This document shows positions 10,801-23,600 of a stretch of 64,000 bases of DNA, one piece after another. The DNA comes from Onthophagus taurus (Eukaryota; Arthropoda; Insecta; Coleoptera; Scarabaeidae), in the NCBI RefSeq assembly GCF_036711975.1, contig NC_091967.1:6944001-7008000 (forward strand). Reading direction: 5' to 3'. Position numbers and translations under genes: made by a program. The notes beneath the pieces were generated by a model. It saw only the letters and a list, made by a program, of their open reading frames with translations. It was not told the DNA's origin and made no database searches. Numbering within the stretch: position 1 is the stretch's first letter; the number at the start of each line of letters is the position of its first letter.

Positions 10801-13617
10801 ATAAATTTAATTAATGATACCAATTTATTAAATTATTCCGAATCACGAAGTTGAGACACGAACCTTAAAAGCTCTATTAAAACATAAAAAAGTAATGAAT
10901 TCATCAACTTAAATATTCCATTATTTTCCTGAATTCAACTCAAAACATGTTGGGTTGGGAACGTTCCCAGATTAATTAAAAGCGGTTTAAATTTGTTTCC
11001 ACGAGTTTAAATTGTCGGAGGATTAATAGCTCGAGTGCAATTATACTCGAGGTATTATTTAAAAATGTATCTCGACAATTTGATAATTTCGTTAACGTGA
11101 ACAGAAAGTACAGGACGTAATCCCTGTATTATCTTAATTCCAATTTTTTACAAGCAATACGTTCGAAATGATTGCCGTCACGCCAGGGCATGTAAATTTA
11201 TATGGATTATAATATTACAACCCTTAAATATCTGTAAAGATCGCTCGATAAACATCTCTTCGGGGAATTTGCGAACGACGAAATAAAAAACGCGAATATA
11301 ACGACATTCCTATGCACGCTAAAGGGTAATTTGGGAGTGTTTACAGGAATATTACGTATACTGGATTTTAGGAACACATCTGCACGTGTATTTTTAGGAA
11401 GAGTTATGTTAAACCAGATTTACAGCAATCTGTGTTATGTTTATTAGTGTTTGTAATTAGCTTTTTTTATATAAAAAAAATTTGTTTGTACTAATTTAAT
11501 GAGGTTCTTGCTAAAAAACCTTTTTTTTTTATTTTCAGGTTCAAATAATGGGCGGTCTCAAAGTGTTACCATTTTTTAAACATCAATTAACCAAATCGAC
11601 GTTTGCTTACAAGTCGACACCGTTTTTATTAAACCCTTTGGTTTCAATCCTTTTGTATATACTTTACATATTATTGATAATATGCTCGAGTCTAGTCTTT
11701 TATTTGTACGGTCATATTAGGTTTAAAAACTTTTTGAATCAAAACTGCCAACGCAAAGTAATCTTGTTAAAGGAAGGCAATACGTCCAGATGGATTTATT
11801 TTACGCATTGCGCTGCTTTATTTCTTTTAATAGCAATAGGAGTGTGTAGCGCACCTTTGTTTTACGATTACACGGTCGTTTATAGGGGAAGTTTGGATAT
11901 GACGATGTTGGTGTGTATCATTGGAGGTATTCTACATTTATTCGTATGGATAGTTCTTTGGTTATTTTTAACTATTAAACAAAATTGGGCTTTTAAATTA
12001 AGACTAACTGTAAGTGACACTATTTCAGTGTTTATAATTTTAATCAACACTTTTTTTTTAAGATTGGAAACACAACTGTTAAGCAATCTAACTCAATTAA
12101 ATTAGCAGCCGAAGTATTTTCTTCGTCTAAGAAGGGCGACGATAACTTTGAACAACCCCTTTTAGTAGCAAGCAATGGATATATTTATAGTGTAACCGAA
12201 AGCGCAATAAAAACCGATATAGTAGATATTTTGCAAAGAGACGTGAGTCGGGTTAAAGAAAAATCTGTCGATAATTTATCAACCGATGATAACGGCGACA
12301 ACCAAATTTATTGGCTCAAATCCGAACTGTTCGACTCGAGGAATTCTCATTTTAAACATATCAAAGAGAAGTGCCTCCCGAAGTCACCCTCGACTCATTT
12401 GTGTGTCCACCATGATGACGGCGATTACGCAACGCTCAAGAAACCCGAAATGACCACCATGCAAAATTTAGATGAAATAACGGAAGTTGATAAAGTAAAT
12501 AATTTTTTAATGATATTAAAAGACTTTATATTAACTTTTTCTTTGTAGCTGTTATCGGAAGTTCACGTCATGGATATATCTTATGCCAACACCAACCAAG
12601 ATTTAATTCCGATTGAAGAAGAAGTTATCAAAGAAGAAGCAGCTGAAGAGTTATGTGCGGAAACATCCATAAAAGTGAATGGCTGTGAACCCCCTAGTCA
12701 TTCTAGTATAGTCCATGAACCACAGGTAAAATTACATTTACAACAAAAGGTGACCAAGTATAAAATTCAGAAAAATTTTAAATTAATAATCACAGTTGTA
12801 CTTTTTCTGAACTTAATACTGGTGATGCTTTTATTGTTAGTTACAACTAAATCAATGTTATCCAATTTAGAAACCACAATTTCACAAATGTCGAAAACTT
12901 ACCGGTCCAGAAGAATTGGGTACAAAATACGACTCTATAAGCATGGAAAGTTCAACATCTCCCCCAGATCATCCCGATAGCGAAACGTCGAGTGGTGTTC
13001 ACTCAAATGAAAGTAACGAACACCATTGTAACCAACAAAACATAAATTTTCAAGAAGCTCGTCAACAACAACAAGTTTTGGCGCAACAACCGCAACAAAG
13101 AGTGATTTTAGAGCCTGACAGAGAACGTTTAAAATGGAAATCTTGTTCATTGCATCGATGTACCAGACCGGAATCCATGGATAGTTCTCAAATAGCTAGT
13201 AAATACTATTCGTTGAATCCGACTGGAAATGGTATTCACGAACAATATGTTAGAAGATCGATTTGTCCGCACAATTTAAGTCAAGCTAAAAACTCCTCCG
13301 AGGATACTTTAGTTATATGTAGAAAATTACAACCGTTTAAATTGGGTGAAAGCGGTTTATCATCATCCGTTGATGATCAATTTGGAAGGTCGACAAATAT
13401 GAGGATGAGTTCGTTTGAGAATAAATTTAAACACCACACCACATTTTCGACAGGTCCTTTATTGGTCAACAAAGCCAATTATGTTCAACCGCCAAGTGCA
13501 CCAAATACTACGAATCCAGGAAATACAGGAAACCTTTACCAAAGGCACACGACCATACCATCGCATCACAACGGTATCGAACTGTACAATAATCAAGGGC
13601 ACCAATTTAGAAAATAA
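7865..13617 (+). CDS. tinc: Tincar, insect 8-transmembrane protein
   Basis: Nine coding exons join in phase: 7865-8021, 9784-9908, 9978-10197, 10268-10540, 10596-10786, 11539-12009, 12063-12494, 12549-12725 and 12871-13617, giving 930 residues. Recognisable tincar blocks are LWSVWYGIL (27-35), GNLANDGHKLGRHLS, GGPTAPFLHL and EYINFGLALGVYAIRYASLFWA. Hydrophobicity gives eight membrane helices: one each in exons 1, 2 and 3, two in exon 5 and three in exon 6. Exon 4 encodes a Ser/Thr/Asn-rich loop with N-glycosylation motifs. The last three exons form a long polar, Gln/Ser-rich tail. In Drosophila, tincar is expressed in cardioblasts and eye; its molecular activity is not established. The exon 9 acceptor at 12869-12870 was chosen because the nearer AG at 12910 breaks the frame. 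AATAAA occurs at 13831-13836. Intron 1 (1.8 kb) contains an antisense small frame described separately. Confidence 0.85.
8501..8689 (-). other. Small antisense ORF with signal-like N-terminus inside tincar intron 1
   Basis: A 62-codon frame begins MAILISQSFAFGACLGQYG, which resembles a short secretion signal, and continues as an acidic then glycine-containing segment with ITGYLGHNN. One frame away just upstream lies another ATG reading MKLLAWPF, so a one-base difference would extend the hydrophobic start. A similar ITSYLGH string appears in a minus-strand frame at about 5720-5745. This could be a decayed copy of a small secreted protein gene or chance. No family recognised. Confidence 0.2.
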
Positions 13618-14044
13618 GCCATGTAAGGCTACCCAAACGATAATTAAAAGTCAAACTCGTACTTCGCTTTTTTGTAAATATATTTTTATTATATTTATAT
13701 CGTGTATTTAATAACGTATTAGCAAATTTTGTACATATACTTATATAAAGTATTAATGCGTTTAAGTTATCGCGAGTATTACCAGTCCTTTTTGATATTT
13801 TGTATTTGTGTACATGACAATTTTAAAGCAAATAAACCGATTAACGTATGCCATTCTTAATATTAATGTTTTATTTTGTTTATTATTTATAATAACAACA
13901 TAAAAAGGTCACAATTGTGATTTTTGTGAAAACATTGCGTGAGTTGGCTGATTACATCAAAAACCAATTTCATTCGTTGTCATTCGCATGTCGTAACTCG
14001 TCGCTTTTAAAAGTCACACTTCAAAATCCTTCGTGTCCAGTAGC
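13618..14044. other. tincar 3' UTR and intergenic
   Basis: Contains the tincar 3' UTR with AATAAA at 13831-13836, then about 200 bp of AT-rich sequence that should include the promoter and 5' UTR of the next gene. No other feature seen. Confidence 0.5.
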
Positions 14045-17000
14045 ATGGACGAAAGTCCGAACAAACCTAACCGAAAGTCTGGTTTCATTTTGACTAAATC
14101 TAAAACTAAAGACTCAGCAACCAAAGACTATCAGATTGCGAGGCCGCAATTTAAAACTGGCGTCTGGAAGTTCATCAATTTTTTCATCCGTCACAAAAAC
14201 CAGAAAAGAATAACGTCCCAAAAATCGCTCTCCCCCGTTCTTTTTAATGCGAATAGAGATTTCTTGGAAGATAACCGATTGAGAAACGATTATGAGTTTT
14301 GTCTTGTTTCAGAGGAATTAGGTGATCAATCTAAACCGTTCGATAAAGAATTGCTTATGGAAAATGAAAAGATTGAAGGCGAAACTCCTTCGCGAAGAAA
14401 CGCACAAAATAAAGCGGACGCAAAAAAGTTTTTTAATAAAATGAATATGGAAGGTCTTATGGTAAATTCAAGTTCAAATTATTTTTTTATTTTTGCCTAA
14501 TTTGTTTTGTTATTAGAAATTATTTGCTGATCTTCATCGAAAAAAACGAGCGAAAGAACTTACTAAACCAAATCTATCCGTGCCCGTAGAAACTTCAAAT
14601 CCTATTTCACCGAATCAAGAAAGAGAAGAAAAAGAAACGAAATCACCTTCTCAGACAACTTTAAAGCAGGAACCTTCAATTACGGAAGAATCATTGGTTG
14701 CAGAAAAAAATAACATTAAATCGACAAATATAGCAACCCCAGCAAATTCACCAGAACCTTCACTAAACGATAAAGATATAAACGAAGAAGATGGAACGTT
14801 AAATCTTTTGGAATGCGTAAGAACTAAATTGGCCGATTATTTAAGCGAAGAAGAAAGTGTTAATTCTTTAAGAGCCACTTACAACGAGACAAAGCAATGC
14901 GATGAGTTAACTGATAATTATTGGTCAAGAAGGGTATTTCCAACATTAGATAATGACAGTTTGAAATATGAATCCAGCTGCGATGATATTTCATCGTTAA
15001 GAAATAATTCACTCCAGATTTTGTCGGATGATGTTAATACCCAATTTTCAAAGGACTCGATATACTCAAGACAAAGCTTTAAGGGAAATAATTTTGATTT
15101 AAACCAATCGTTTCTAGAAGAAGATGTAACTTCAGAAGTTAACTCATCCGTTGCATCTTCATCTAGCAGACGAGCGATGGCGACGTACCAATTGTTGCAC
15201 TCAATACCATTTAATAACTCAACCGATCAAATGAAGTTCCCCAAAATGTTATCTTGTCACGAACTAACCTCGCAGTTGCAAGATCATCCTTCCACGGAAA
15301 TTAATTCAAATAAAAATGAAAGCATTGAAAATTCAAACGAAGAAGTTAGTGAAGATTTTAAAAGCAATGATACGACGCTATCTCAAACGTGTGATCGAGG
15401 AGTTGACGCTTTTGAAGATAAAACCTCTTCTCTTTGCACAACGGGCGTTGGAAGCACGGCTGCGCTTATTGATGACAATAATTCACCTGTTGCATCTTCA
15501 TCCAGCAAAACGATGGGGACGCACCAGTTGTTGCATTCCATTCCTTTCAATAATCCAACAGATCAAATGAAGCTCCCAAAAATGTTATCTTGTCACGAAC
15601 TAAACTCGCAGTTGCAAGATCACCCTTCCACGGAAATTAATTCAAATAAAAATGAAAGCATTGAGAATTCAAAGGAAGAAGTTAGTGAAGATGTCAAGAG
15701 CAATGATGTGACGCTTTCTCAAACATGCGATCGAGGAGTTGACGCTTTTGAAGATAAAACTTCTTCTCTTTGCACAACGGGCGTTGGAAGCACAGCAGCG
15801 CTTATTGATGATGAATCAAAATCAAATCAAACGACGGAAATATTAAACGAAGATTTGATGAATTTAGAAGATGAAACATTTAACACAACCAATGACTGCT
15901 TTGATATTGTAGCCATCCCAACAGGCAGTCAAGATATAATAGACGAAGAAGAACCGCATTTAGTTACCGACACTGTAGAAGAAACCTCCATAGACGAAGA
16001 TTTCAATAATTTAAACGATGAAGACGTAATTTATGGATCTGAAATTGACGAAACTAAAAGCGATCATGAGTTGCAAGATCCAAAAACAACAGAGCTTTTA
16101 TTCGTTTCCAAATATATGAATAATAGTGAAATAAAAAATGATGAAGATAAAAATTATCAAGAGAATATCGAAGATAAGAGTCGAGAGGCTTTTGAGGCCG
16201 GGAGCCAAACGAATGAGGTTATCGTTTTGGAAAAAGATGAGATGACGTCGTTAACCAAAAAAATCGAATTAGAAGCAATGATACGAAACGAAATCACCAA
16301 CAATTTTAAATTAGCTTTGGATAACAAGAATCTTGTGATGGTCACAGCTGAAGATCAACTAAGAACTGAAGAAATCGAACTTATTTCTAACGATTCCAAC
16401 TCGGCGAATAACATTAAACATAATACAACAGAAGAAAACATTTCAAACATTGCCAACGTTCATCTTACTGATTCAATCACTTCAGATCTTTTAAGCAATT
16501 TAGACTTAATAGTTCTTACGAGAAAAGATGATGTTGGAAACGCAGGATCAGATTCAGGAATATACATGAGTAAAAACGCTTCGCGTATCACCACCTTAAC
16601 ATTCAGAGAAAGTCAAGTAATCAACCAACAACCAATTGATGACAAACCGTCAAAAATTGAAGGCGAAAATGCGAGTTTTAATAGTAACATAGAAAATAAT
16701 GTTGATGAAGAAAAGAAAAATCACGAATTACAAGATGATCTAAATAAAATTAATGAAGAAAGTAAAGAACTCGAAGAAATTCTCGATTATGACATTGAAA
16801 CGCAAATGAATCAAGAGGCGATTCTTGAAAGTTTAAAAGAAAATTATGCTCGTCAAACGAAAAATCCTGACATGGTTTATGCTCAAGCTGAAGCCGATAT
16901 CAAAACGATGATTAAAGAACTTCTTCGTGAAACTGAAGATATCAAAGAATCCATCATCGCAACGAAATTGCGATCGAAAAATTCTTCGGCAGAAATGTGC

Positions 17001-18005
17001 AAAGAAATTGTTGAAGATATGATTAATTTTGTTAAAGAAGATATTCCAATGGAAGCTGATATGAAACGTGGAAATGAAAAAGAAACCGTTCAAGAAACTA
17101 GCGAAACGATTCAAGAAATTTTGAACACAATAATTGGAAAAGTGTACTCTACTGTTGAGGCTAAAGCCGAGGAAAATGCGGTATCGGTAAATTATTGTTT
17201 GGTACGTAACCATTTTCATGATAAATCTAAGAAGCACGATTCTAGGGTTGTGACAGCGAATAAACTCTTCAGGGCATTCTACAAGATCAAGAGAAATTTC
17301 AACACCTGCGTTGGTCCAAAAGTAACCGTAATTAATTTATCTCCAACATCTCAACGGTTTTTAAGAAGCGATGAAAAGTTAACCAACAAAATTCGAAGAT
17401 CTGCCGCTTTATTGATGGCTCTTTACGAAGAAATGAGAGATTATTCTTATTATAGTTGCACGTCAAATATTTTATGTGATTTATACGAAAGTATGAGTAA
17501 AAACGAACGGTATTTAAATCATCAACAAATTCCGAGAGGTTCCAATTTTATAACGAACGTAAATAGTAACGTTTTTTTTAATTATCAAACCATCACTGAT
17601 GTTGATCTTAAAGTTGAGTCAAACGAAGAACCGGAAACGTCAACTGTACAATTTTTTGATAAGCCAAATTGTTCAACCAGCAATGAAGAGGGTTCTTCCG
17701 TGGTTTTACCGCATTTCAAAAATCTTCCAACATCAACATCAAATTCGAGCATCTATTCGGATGAAGAAGAAATTCCCTTTTCTGGAATTCTTCCAAATTT
17801 GAGATACACTTATCACTCCCAAGAAGAGATTAATAGCGATGAGGAAATGATGAAGATTGATAATAATGTTGCGGTGAACGCCGGAAGAGATCTGGGTCTT
17901 GATGTTCCCTTAACGGAGTCATTATCAATCGATTCGATCCATGCCGATATTGCCATCAACGAATCAGAAAATTTTATTATACTTAAAGATTTATCGATGG
18001 CTTAA
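14045..18005 (+). CDS. Large acidic, disordered protein with internal tandem duplication, unknown function
   Basis: Two exons, 14045-14461 and 14517-18005, join in phase 0 across a 55-bp intron to encode about 1301 residues. The first 60 residues are basic; the remainder is dominated by Glu, Asp, Ser and Asn, with no membrane helix and no recognised domain, so it is probably mostly disordered. Residues about 347-573 hold two near-identical 113-residue units (nucleotide period 339, starting near 15139 and 15478) sharing HQLLHSIPFNN, KMLSCHEL and GVGSTAALIDD. A more ordered, basic, helical stretch lies near residues 1000-1135 (includes RAFYKIKRNF and RRSAALLMALYEEM) and is the best candidate for a conserved functional domain. 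I chose ATG 14045 because the open frame upstream has no ATG. It could be a fast-evolving cytoskeletal or scaffold protein; that is speculation. Confidence 0.75.
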
Positions 18006-18226
18006 GATATTTTAACATTAACATATTTAATTATCGATTACCATTAAATATATTTTCCATTTATAGATACATTTTTTTACGATTTGAGTGTCTACTGACA
18101 TACACTATTCTGATTAATATTATCTCTTATCTTTTATACACTTCAAAAGTTAGAGTGTTATGACATTGTGTGGTATTCACCTGGTGTGTTTGCCCACTTA
18201 ACAAGTATTTTTTTTAATCCGTGATC

Positions 18227-19911
18227 ATGGAGAATAACCGAGAAGTTGATTTAAATGAACCTGGAAGTGTTGATTTTAAATTATATAAATACAGATGGGT
18301 TGTTTTGTTTATATTCTGTTTTTATTCGTGCATGAATTTTGCGCAATATCTTCAATTTAGTATTATCACCAATATCGTAAAACGGTAAGTAATAATTTAA
18401 TGCGAATCTTCTTTGTTAAATGATATTTTTTAGTTATTATGATTTAGAAACGTTTGATGTTAGTTGGACTTCTTTGGTATTCATGATTGGTTACATAGTT
18501 TTATTCATCCCAGTTAGTTATTTAATGGAAAAATATGTGCGTAATTATTTTAAGTCACCACTCAATAAACCAAGAATTTTTTAGGATTTACGAAAAATCT
18601 CTTTGGGCATCTCATTCTTAACCACCGTAGGGACGTTAATCAAACTATTTTCAATTCACCAAGACAAATATTACGTAGTTTTAATAGGGCAAACATTTTG
18701 TGCTATCGGACAAGTTTTTATGATGAGTATTCCATCGAAATTAGCAGCTGTTTGGTTTGGAAAAGATGAAGTCTCAACAGCTACAGCTTTTGCTGTTGTT
18801 GGCACACAATTAGGTTGGTTATAATTATCCATTTGTGTACGATTATTATGATGATTTTTAAGGGGTTGCTATTGGTTGTTTTGTACCACCTAAAGTGGTT
18901 GCAAACCATGATGATCTCGAAGAAGTTGGTGATGAATTGTACCAATTGGTGTTGTATAATTTAATTGTAACGTTGGTTTCTTTTGCATTAACAATTATGT
19001 GTAAGTTTTAAATGTGTAACAGAATATTTTTTCAATGAATAACTAATTTGTTTAGTTTTCAGGGCTAAACCCTATACACCACCAAATCAAATTCAATTTA
19101 TGGCTTCCACAAATCCAATAAAATTAGATTATTTTAAGTCACTCAAAAACATATTCACCAATCGCGACTTTTTATTTCTTATAATCGCAATTGGACTTAG
19201 TAATGGAATTTGGAATACTTTTGGAATAGAGTTTAATACTATTTATTTAAATTATTTTCCGGTAATGTACAAAACATCTTATACAAAGTCAGCTAATTAA
19301 TCTTCTTTTGATATATTTTAGGAAGGTGAAGAAGATGCTGGATTAATAGCTTTGGTAGCTATTTTAGTTGGTGGTGTTGGTGGAAGTATCATTTTTGGTG
19401 TAATTTTAGATAAAACTCACAGATTCAAGTAGATAAAGTTAAATTTTAATACTCAAAATTATAAGTTTAATTTTAGATTAACAACGTTTACAATTATCTT
19501 TTTGGGATCCTTGTTTTTCTTGGGGGCAGCTTTTTTGTTAGAGGAGCAACAAGAAACGAGTGTATTTGTCATTATAGTGTTATTTGGGTACTACTTAAAC
19601 AAAGCATTTTTTTTTTAAATTAACAAAAACATTTCAGATTTTTCATTTCTGGATCTTTAGCGGTTGGCTTCGAATACGCAATGGAACTAACTTATCCAGA
19701 ACCCGAATCTATCACATTGGCATCTTTAAACGCAATAATTTTGGCATTCGGTTTAATTTTTGTTGTTATAGTAGACGGGTTAATCGGTGCAATCGGTTTT
19801 CTTTGGACAAACATCACAATAGCAATTGTATTAACATTATGTTCATTTTCAACATTGTTTATATCAAATAATCTTCGAAGATTAAATGTTAATAATGGAA
19901 TTTCAAATTAA
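18227..19911 (+). CDS. FLVCR-type major facilitator transporter (haem/choline transporter family)
   Basis: Eight exons join in phase: 18227-18384, 18434-18536, 18585-18813, 18863-19000, 19056-19261, 19322-19428, 19477-19587 and 19638-19911, giving 441 residues. Most introns are 48-60 bp. About twelve hydrophobic helices are visible. YKYRWVVLFIFCFYS at the first helix, SKLAAVWFG, VVGTQLGVAIGCFVPP and GFEYAMELTYPE are characteristic of the FLVCR1/FLVCR2 family. Family members move choline and ethanolamine, and haem has been reported for FLVCR1. The name comes from use of the mammalian protein as a retroviral receptor; this is an ordinary cellular gene. The N-terminal tail is shorter than in mammalian homologues. 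The substrate here cannot be told from sequence. AATAAA overlaps the stop at 19911-19916. Confidence 0.88.
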
Positions 19912-20007
19912 ATAAATGTATATTTTAAACTCTCAATACACGCAAGCAATTTTTCGTCTTTTATTGGCACAATGCAAAAAACAATTCTAATAAATTTTAA
20001 TATTTGT

Positions 20008-20690
20008 GAACTGTTGTGCGTCTGAAGATGCTAAAACTAGACTTGGAAAGTTTCGGGTTTAGCCGTGCGTCTTCAGACGTTTCGACTTTTGTTTTCTAAA
20101 ATACTTTAAAGAATATTATTTCCCGGGATGATTGACATTTGTAAACAATAACTAACCTTACCTAACATTCCTTCACGGTATAATTAACATTACAAAAGAA
20201 AAGTAACCTTACATAATATTCCTTCACGGTTTAATTGGCATTGCAAAACAAAACTAACCTTACGCAACATTCTTTCCGAGGATGATTGACATTTGTAAAC
20301 AAAACTAACCCCAGTCAACATTCTATCTAAAACTGGTCATCATATTGCAGCTTTATCAAATAAACTGCAGAATTGAACTGTTGATCAGGTGTAGTGTCTG
20401 ATCTAGTTTCTAGTTAGTTTTAGTGCTAGTTCTAGCTTTCTTGTATATTTTTATTGAACAAAAACTAGAACTAATACTAGACTTAGAAAGTATCCGGTTT
20501 GGCCGTGCGTCTGAAGAATGTTTCTAGTTCTAGTGTTAGTTGTAGTTTTACACTATCACTAGAACTAACACAAGACCTAGAACTAGAATCATTCGGGTTT
20601 AGCAGTCTTGAGGGACGCAGGGCTAAACCCGAATGTTTCTAGATTGTTGTATATTGTTATTGAACTAAAAGTAGAACTAACACTAAACCT
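20008..20690. repeat. Foldback repeat family, cluster B
   Basis: Several diverged arms of the same family as clusters A and C occur here: gtttcgggtttagccgtgcg near 20050-20070, then about 20390-20690 with ctagaactaacac, agaactagaatcattcggg and gggctaaacccgaatgtttc in both orientations. Each unit can fold around a loop carrying a gcgtct...agacg core. The segment 20450-20465 repeats the flank seen at cluster A (tatatttttattgaac). No coding frame. Confidence 0.75.
20119..20322 (+). repeat. 51-bp tandem repeat, four copies
   Basis: Four degenerate units start near 20120, 20171, 20222 and 20272. Each has a c-rich start (ccttcacgg or tttcccggg), then attgacatttg or its variant, then aaaactaaccttac and caacatt at the end. 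Units 1 and 4 are most alike at the start, suggesting unequal exchange. It lies between foldback arms of cluster B. Confidence 0.75.
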
Positions 20691-20699
20691 ACTACCTGT

Positions 20700-23600
20700 G
20701 TATTGGAAGGTTAAGTTATTAAAAGATAATTATAAGAAAAACAAAATCAAATTGGGAATAAGATGGCCAATTAAGGCCATCGACTTTATTTACACAAATG
20801 TGTTTTACAAAACTGATGCGTTGAAATAAAACTGTACAATGTGCGCGGACGCTACAAAACAGAACGGTTCGAAACCGGCTCGAACATGTTTTGTGGTAGT
20901 GGTGACCAATCGCACGCCCGACGCAAAAGAACGTCAACGTTAATTTATGATTTTGGTGCTTGAAAGATGAGATTATAACCGATGAAGTACGAGAATCGCT
21001 TGATAGCGTCTCCACCTTACTCACTAGTAACAAAATAAAATTAAAATGAAGTACAGTAGCGACATAACAATCAGTTTGTGATGAAGGGGCTACATCCCCT
21101 TCTATATTTATCTGGAAGTCTATCGTAGCCAACTTCGTACCGTCCGAGCATCCGCCGATTTTTTTTTCGATTTTTCAACAAAAAAATCGGGTTTTTATCA
21201 TTATTAAAATAAATATATTATTTACTTTATATATCTTAAATACATTATTAATATTTCTCTATTTACAATTCGATAAGTGTTATTTTCATTTAATAACTCT
21301 AGGACGTAGGACAGTAAGTTTTTGTGACATCATCACAGGTTTTTGCATTCCTTTATTTAAAAATTCCATCTTCTCGGCGTGTCGAAAAATATTACGTCTT
21401 TTTTTTTGTAATTTTTTGATTTCTTAATGGTAGAAATTCTTCCATCATTACGATTTTTTTTAATAAACACTAATCGTTAACTGGGTAAAAGAATTAATAA
21501 TAATTATACAATTAAGAACAACGTAGATTGTGATTTTTTAAATTTCGAGGAAAAAAGGGATTTAATTTCAATGAAAAGGATATAAAGCGCAGAAGAGAAT
21601 GAAGAAAAAGAAACAAAAACGAAGATAACAGAATCGTAACAAGCAACGATTGTGAGCTGGACTTTTTGTTATTGAAAGTCTTCTTTTATTACCATTTATC
21701 AACGACTACTTCTCCAACTGCAACAGATAATTAAAACAGAACGCATTAAGCTACATTTTTAAGTAATTAAATTACTGTGCAGGCGAGTTATTTACGAAAT
21801 GACATAGAAATTTCCAGAGAAGAAGGTGTAAGTGTTTGGAAACGAAAATTAAATTTGCAGGTGAAAAGGGGTGAAGCGGATTTAAGCTGTTAGAATTTTT
21901 TTTTCTTTGAGTGGGCCACTACTTTTGGACTTTTGTGTTTTAGGTCGGTGTCACTTCACTCCGGGGCTCAAACTGTCACTATGTTGAGCTTATTCTCTGT
22001 ACATCACTTTCGGCACTGTGAAAATAATAATGTATTTAGTTTGTGTTTTCATAATGAAATGAAATTATGTATAAAAAATTGTAAAAAAATAATAGTACAG
22101 GGTGGGTCATAAAGATCATTTCGTCATTGTGGGGAATGTTACTTGATCACTCTTTATTACCCACCCTGACTTTAACAACAAAGTGTTGAATTTAATTTTT
22201 ACAAAAAAAAACCATTTGAATCAACAAAATAGGATAAATTTACTTACATGTTTTATCCAAATATGAGACCATAGCTTAGATCAAAAAATGTCTAAATGCA
22301 ATAGTCATTAGTAAAAAGTTAGTCGCTTACACTACAAAAACCATTTGTGTATATTTTTTTACAGTGTAGTGTAAATCGCTATCTATACAGAGCGTTCCAA
22401 AATAGTCCTTCCGTTTCTTCACACTCTGCACTTATTATTATCATCCCATTTTATAAACAACGTGCACGGCATACTGGTTGTGTGCAATATTTAATTTAAC
22501 ACGGTTACTGTTAGTATTTGTTCACTCAAATGTGCACCAAAAACGAAAAGGTAAGTATCAAACATTGAAAACTTTATTATTTTTACTGCTTTCGTCCGTT
22601 ACACAACATATATACAAGATTTCCATTTGCCAATCGAAAACCGATCGTTTAATTTATTTTTGTTTATTTTATTTATTAATTAACTCGTATACAGGATGTC
22701 CAAATTAATGGGCATCAATACCAAAACACCCTGTACGCAAAGATTTTTCCCATGAAGTTTCGTCGATCCTTATAAAATACAAATAAATAATAGGACAAAC
22801 GTATAGAAACACTCCCGCTAAAAAATTACTTACTACATTTAACAGACTTTAACAACAGGTATTTTTACTAAATTTCGCTATTTTAAGAGTAAAAATTTAC
22901 CGTTTAAATCTAGTAAGTAGTTTATTTCATTTTTTATACAAGAATTTATGTATAGTGTTTTCAAATTTATTCATTAGTTTAAAAAAAAACAAACGTTAAG
23001 GGTTAATCGATTCTAACATACTCATTCAATATATGTATGTATAAATAACATGCTGTTTAATAATTTTTTGTTACCTATACAATATTCTTAATGTTCTTCA
23101 TTGCCAAATATAACCAAAATAATTATTGAATGTAATCAACTTGCCTGTTTATATTCCGATGAGAGTCAATCATTTCAATTTGATTAATAAACATACACAC
23201 TAAATCTTTTTTATATTTCTTTGAAGGGGCCTTGTTAAATATGCATTCGATATTTAAGTAAATTATTTGTTTTGGAGAAATAAATTAAGATTAATTGGGA
23301 AGAAAAATTAAAAAATAAACATGCATAATTTTATGGATTTTGGTTTGATATTAACTCCTAAGTATCAATAGATTTATAAGATGTTTATAAAATTTTCCAC
23401 ATCCGTCTGATATATTTTTTGTACTAATTCCTTTATGAACTTTCAACGATTTGAAACGATATGTAATTAAAGAAAATTGCGGTAAAATCGGTTTAATGTA
23501 AATTTTGCAAACTTGCCTTGCTCAAATTATCAAAAATTACAACCATCCTATTATGTTACAAAAAAAACTGTTCAATTACTCCAAAAGCAAGACAATTAAA

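Noticed and set aside
16833-17237. 134-codon minus-strand frame rich in Phe, His and Arg
   Set aside because: It is the antisense shadow of the acidic Glu/Lys-rich coding exon on the plus strand.
20719-21132. 137-codon minus-strand frame between cluster B and SERCA
   Set aside because: No recognisable protein features or splice context; adjoining sequence is repeat-rich.
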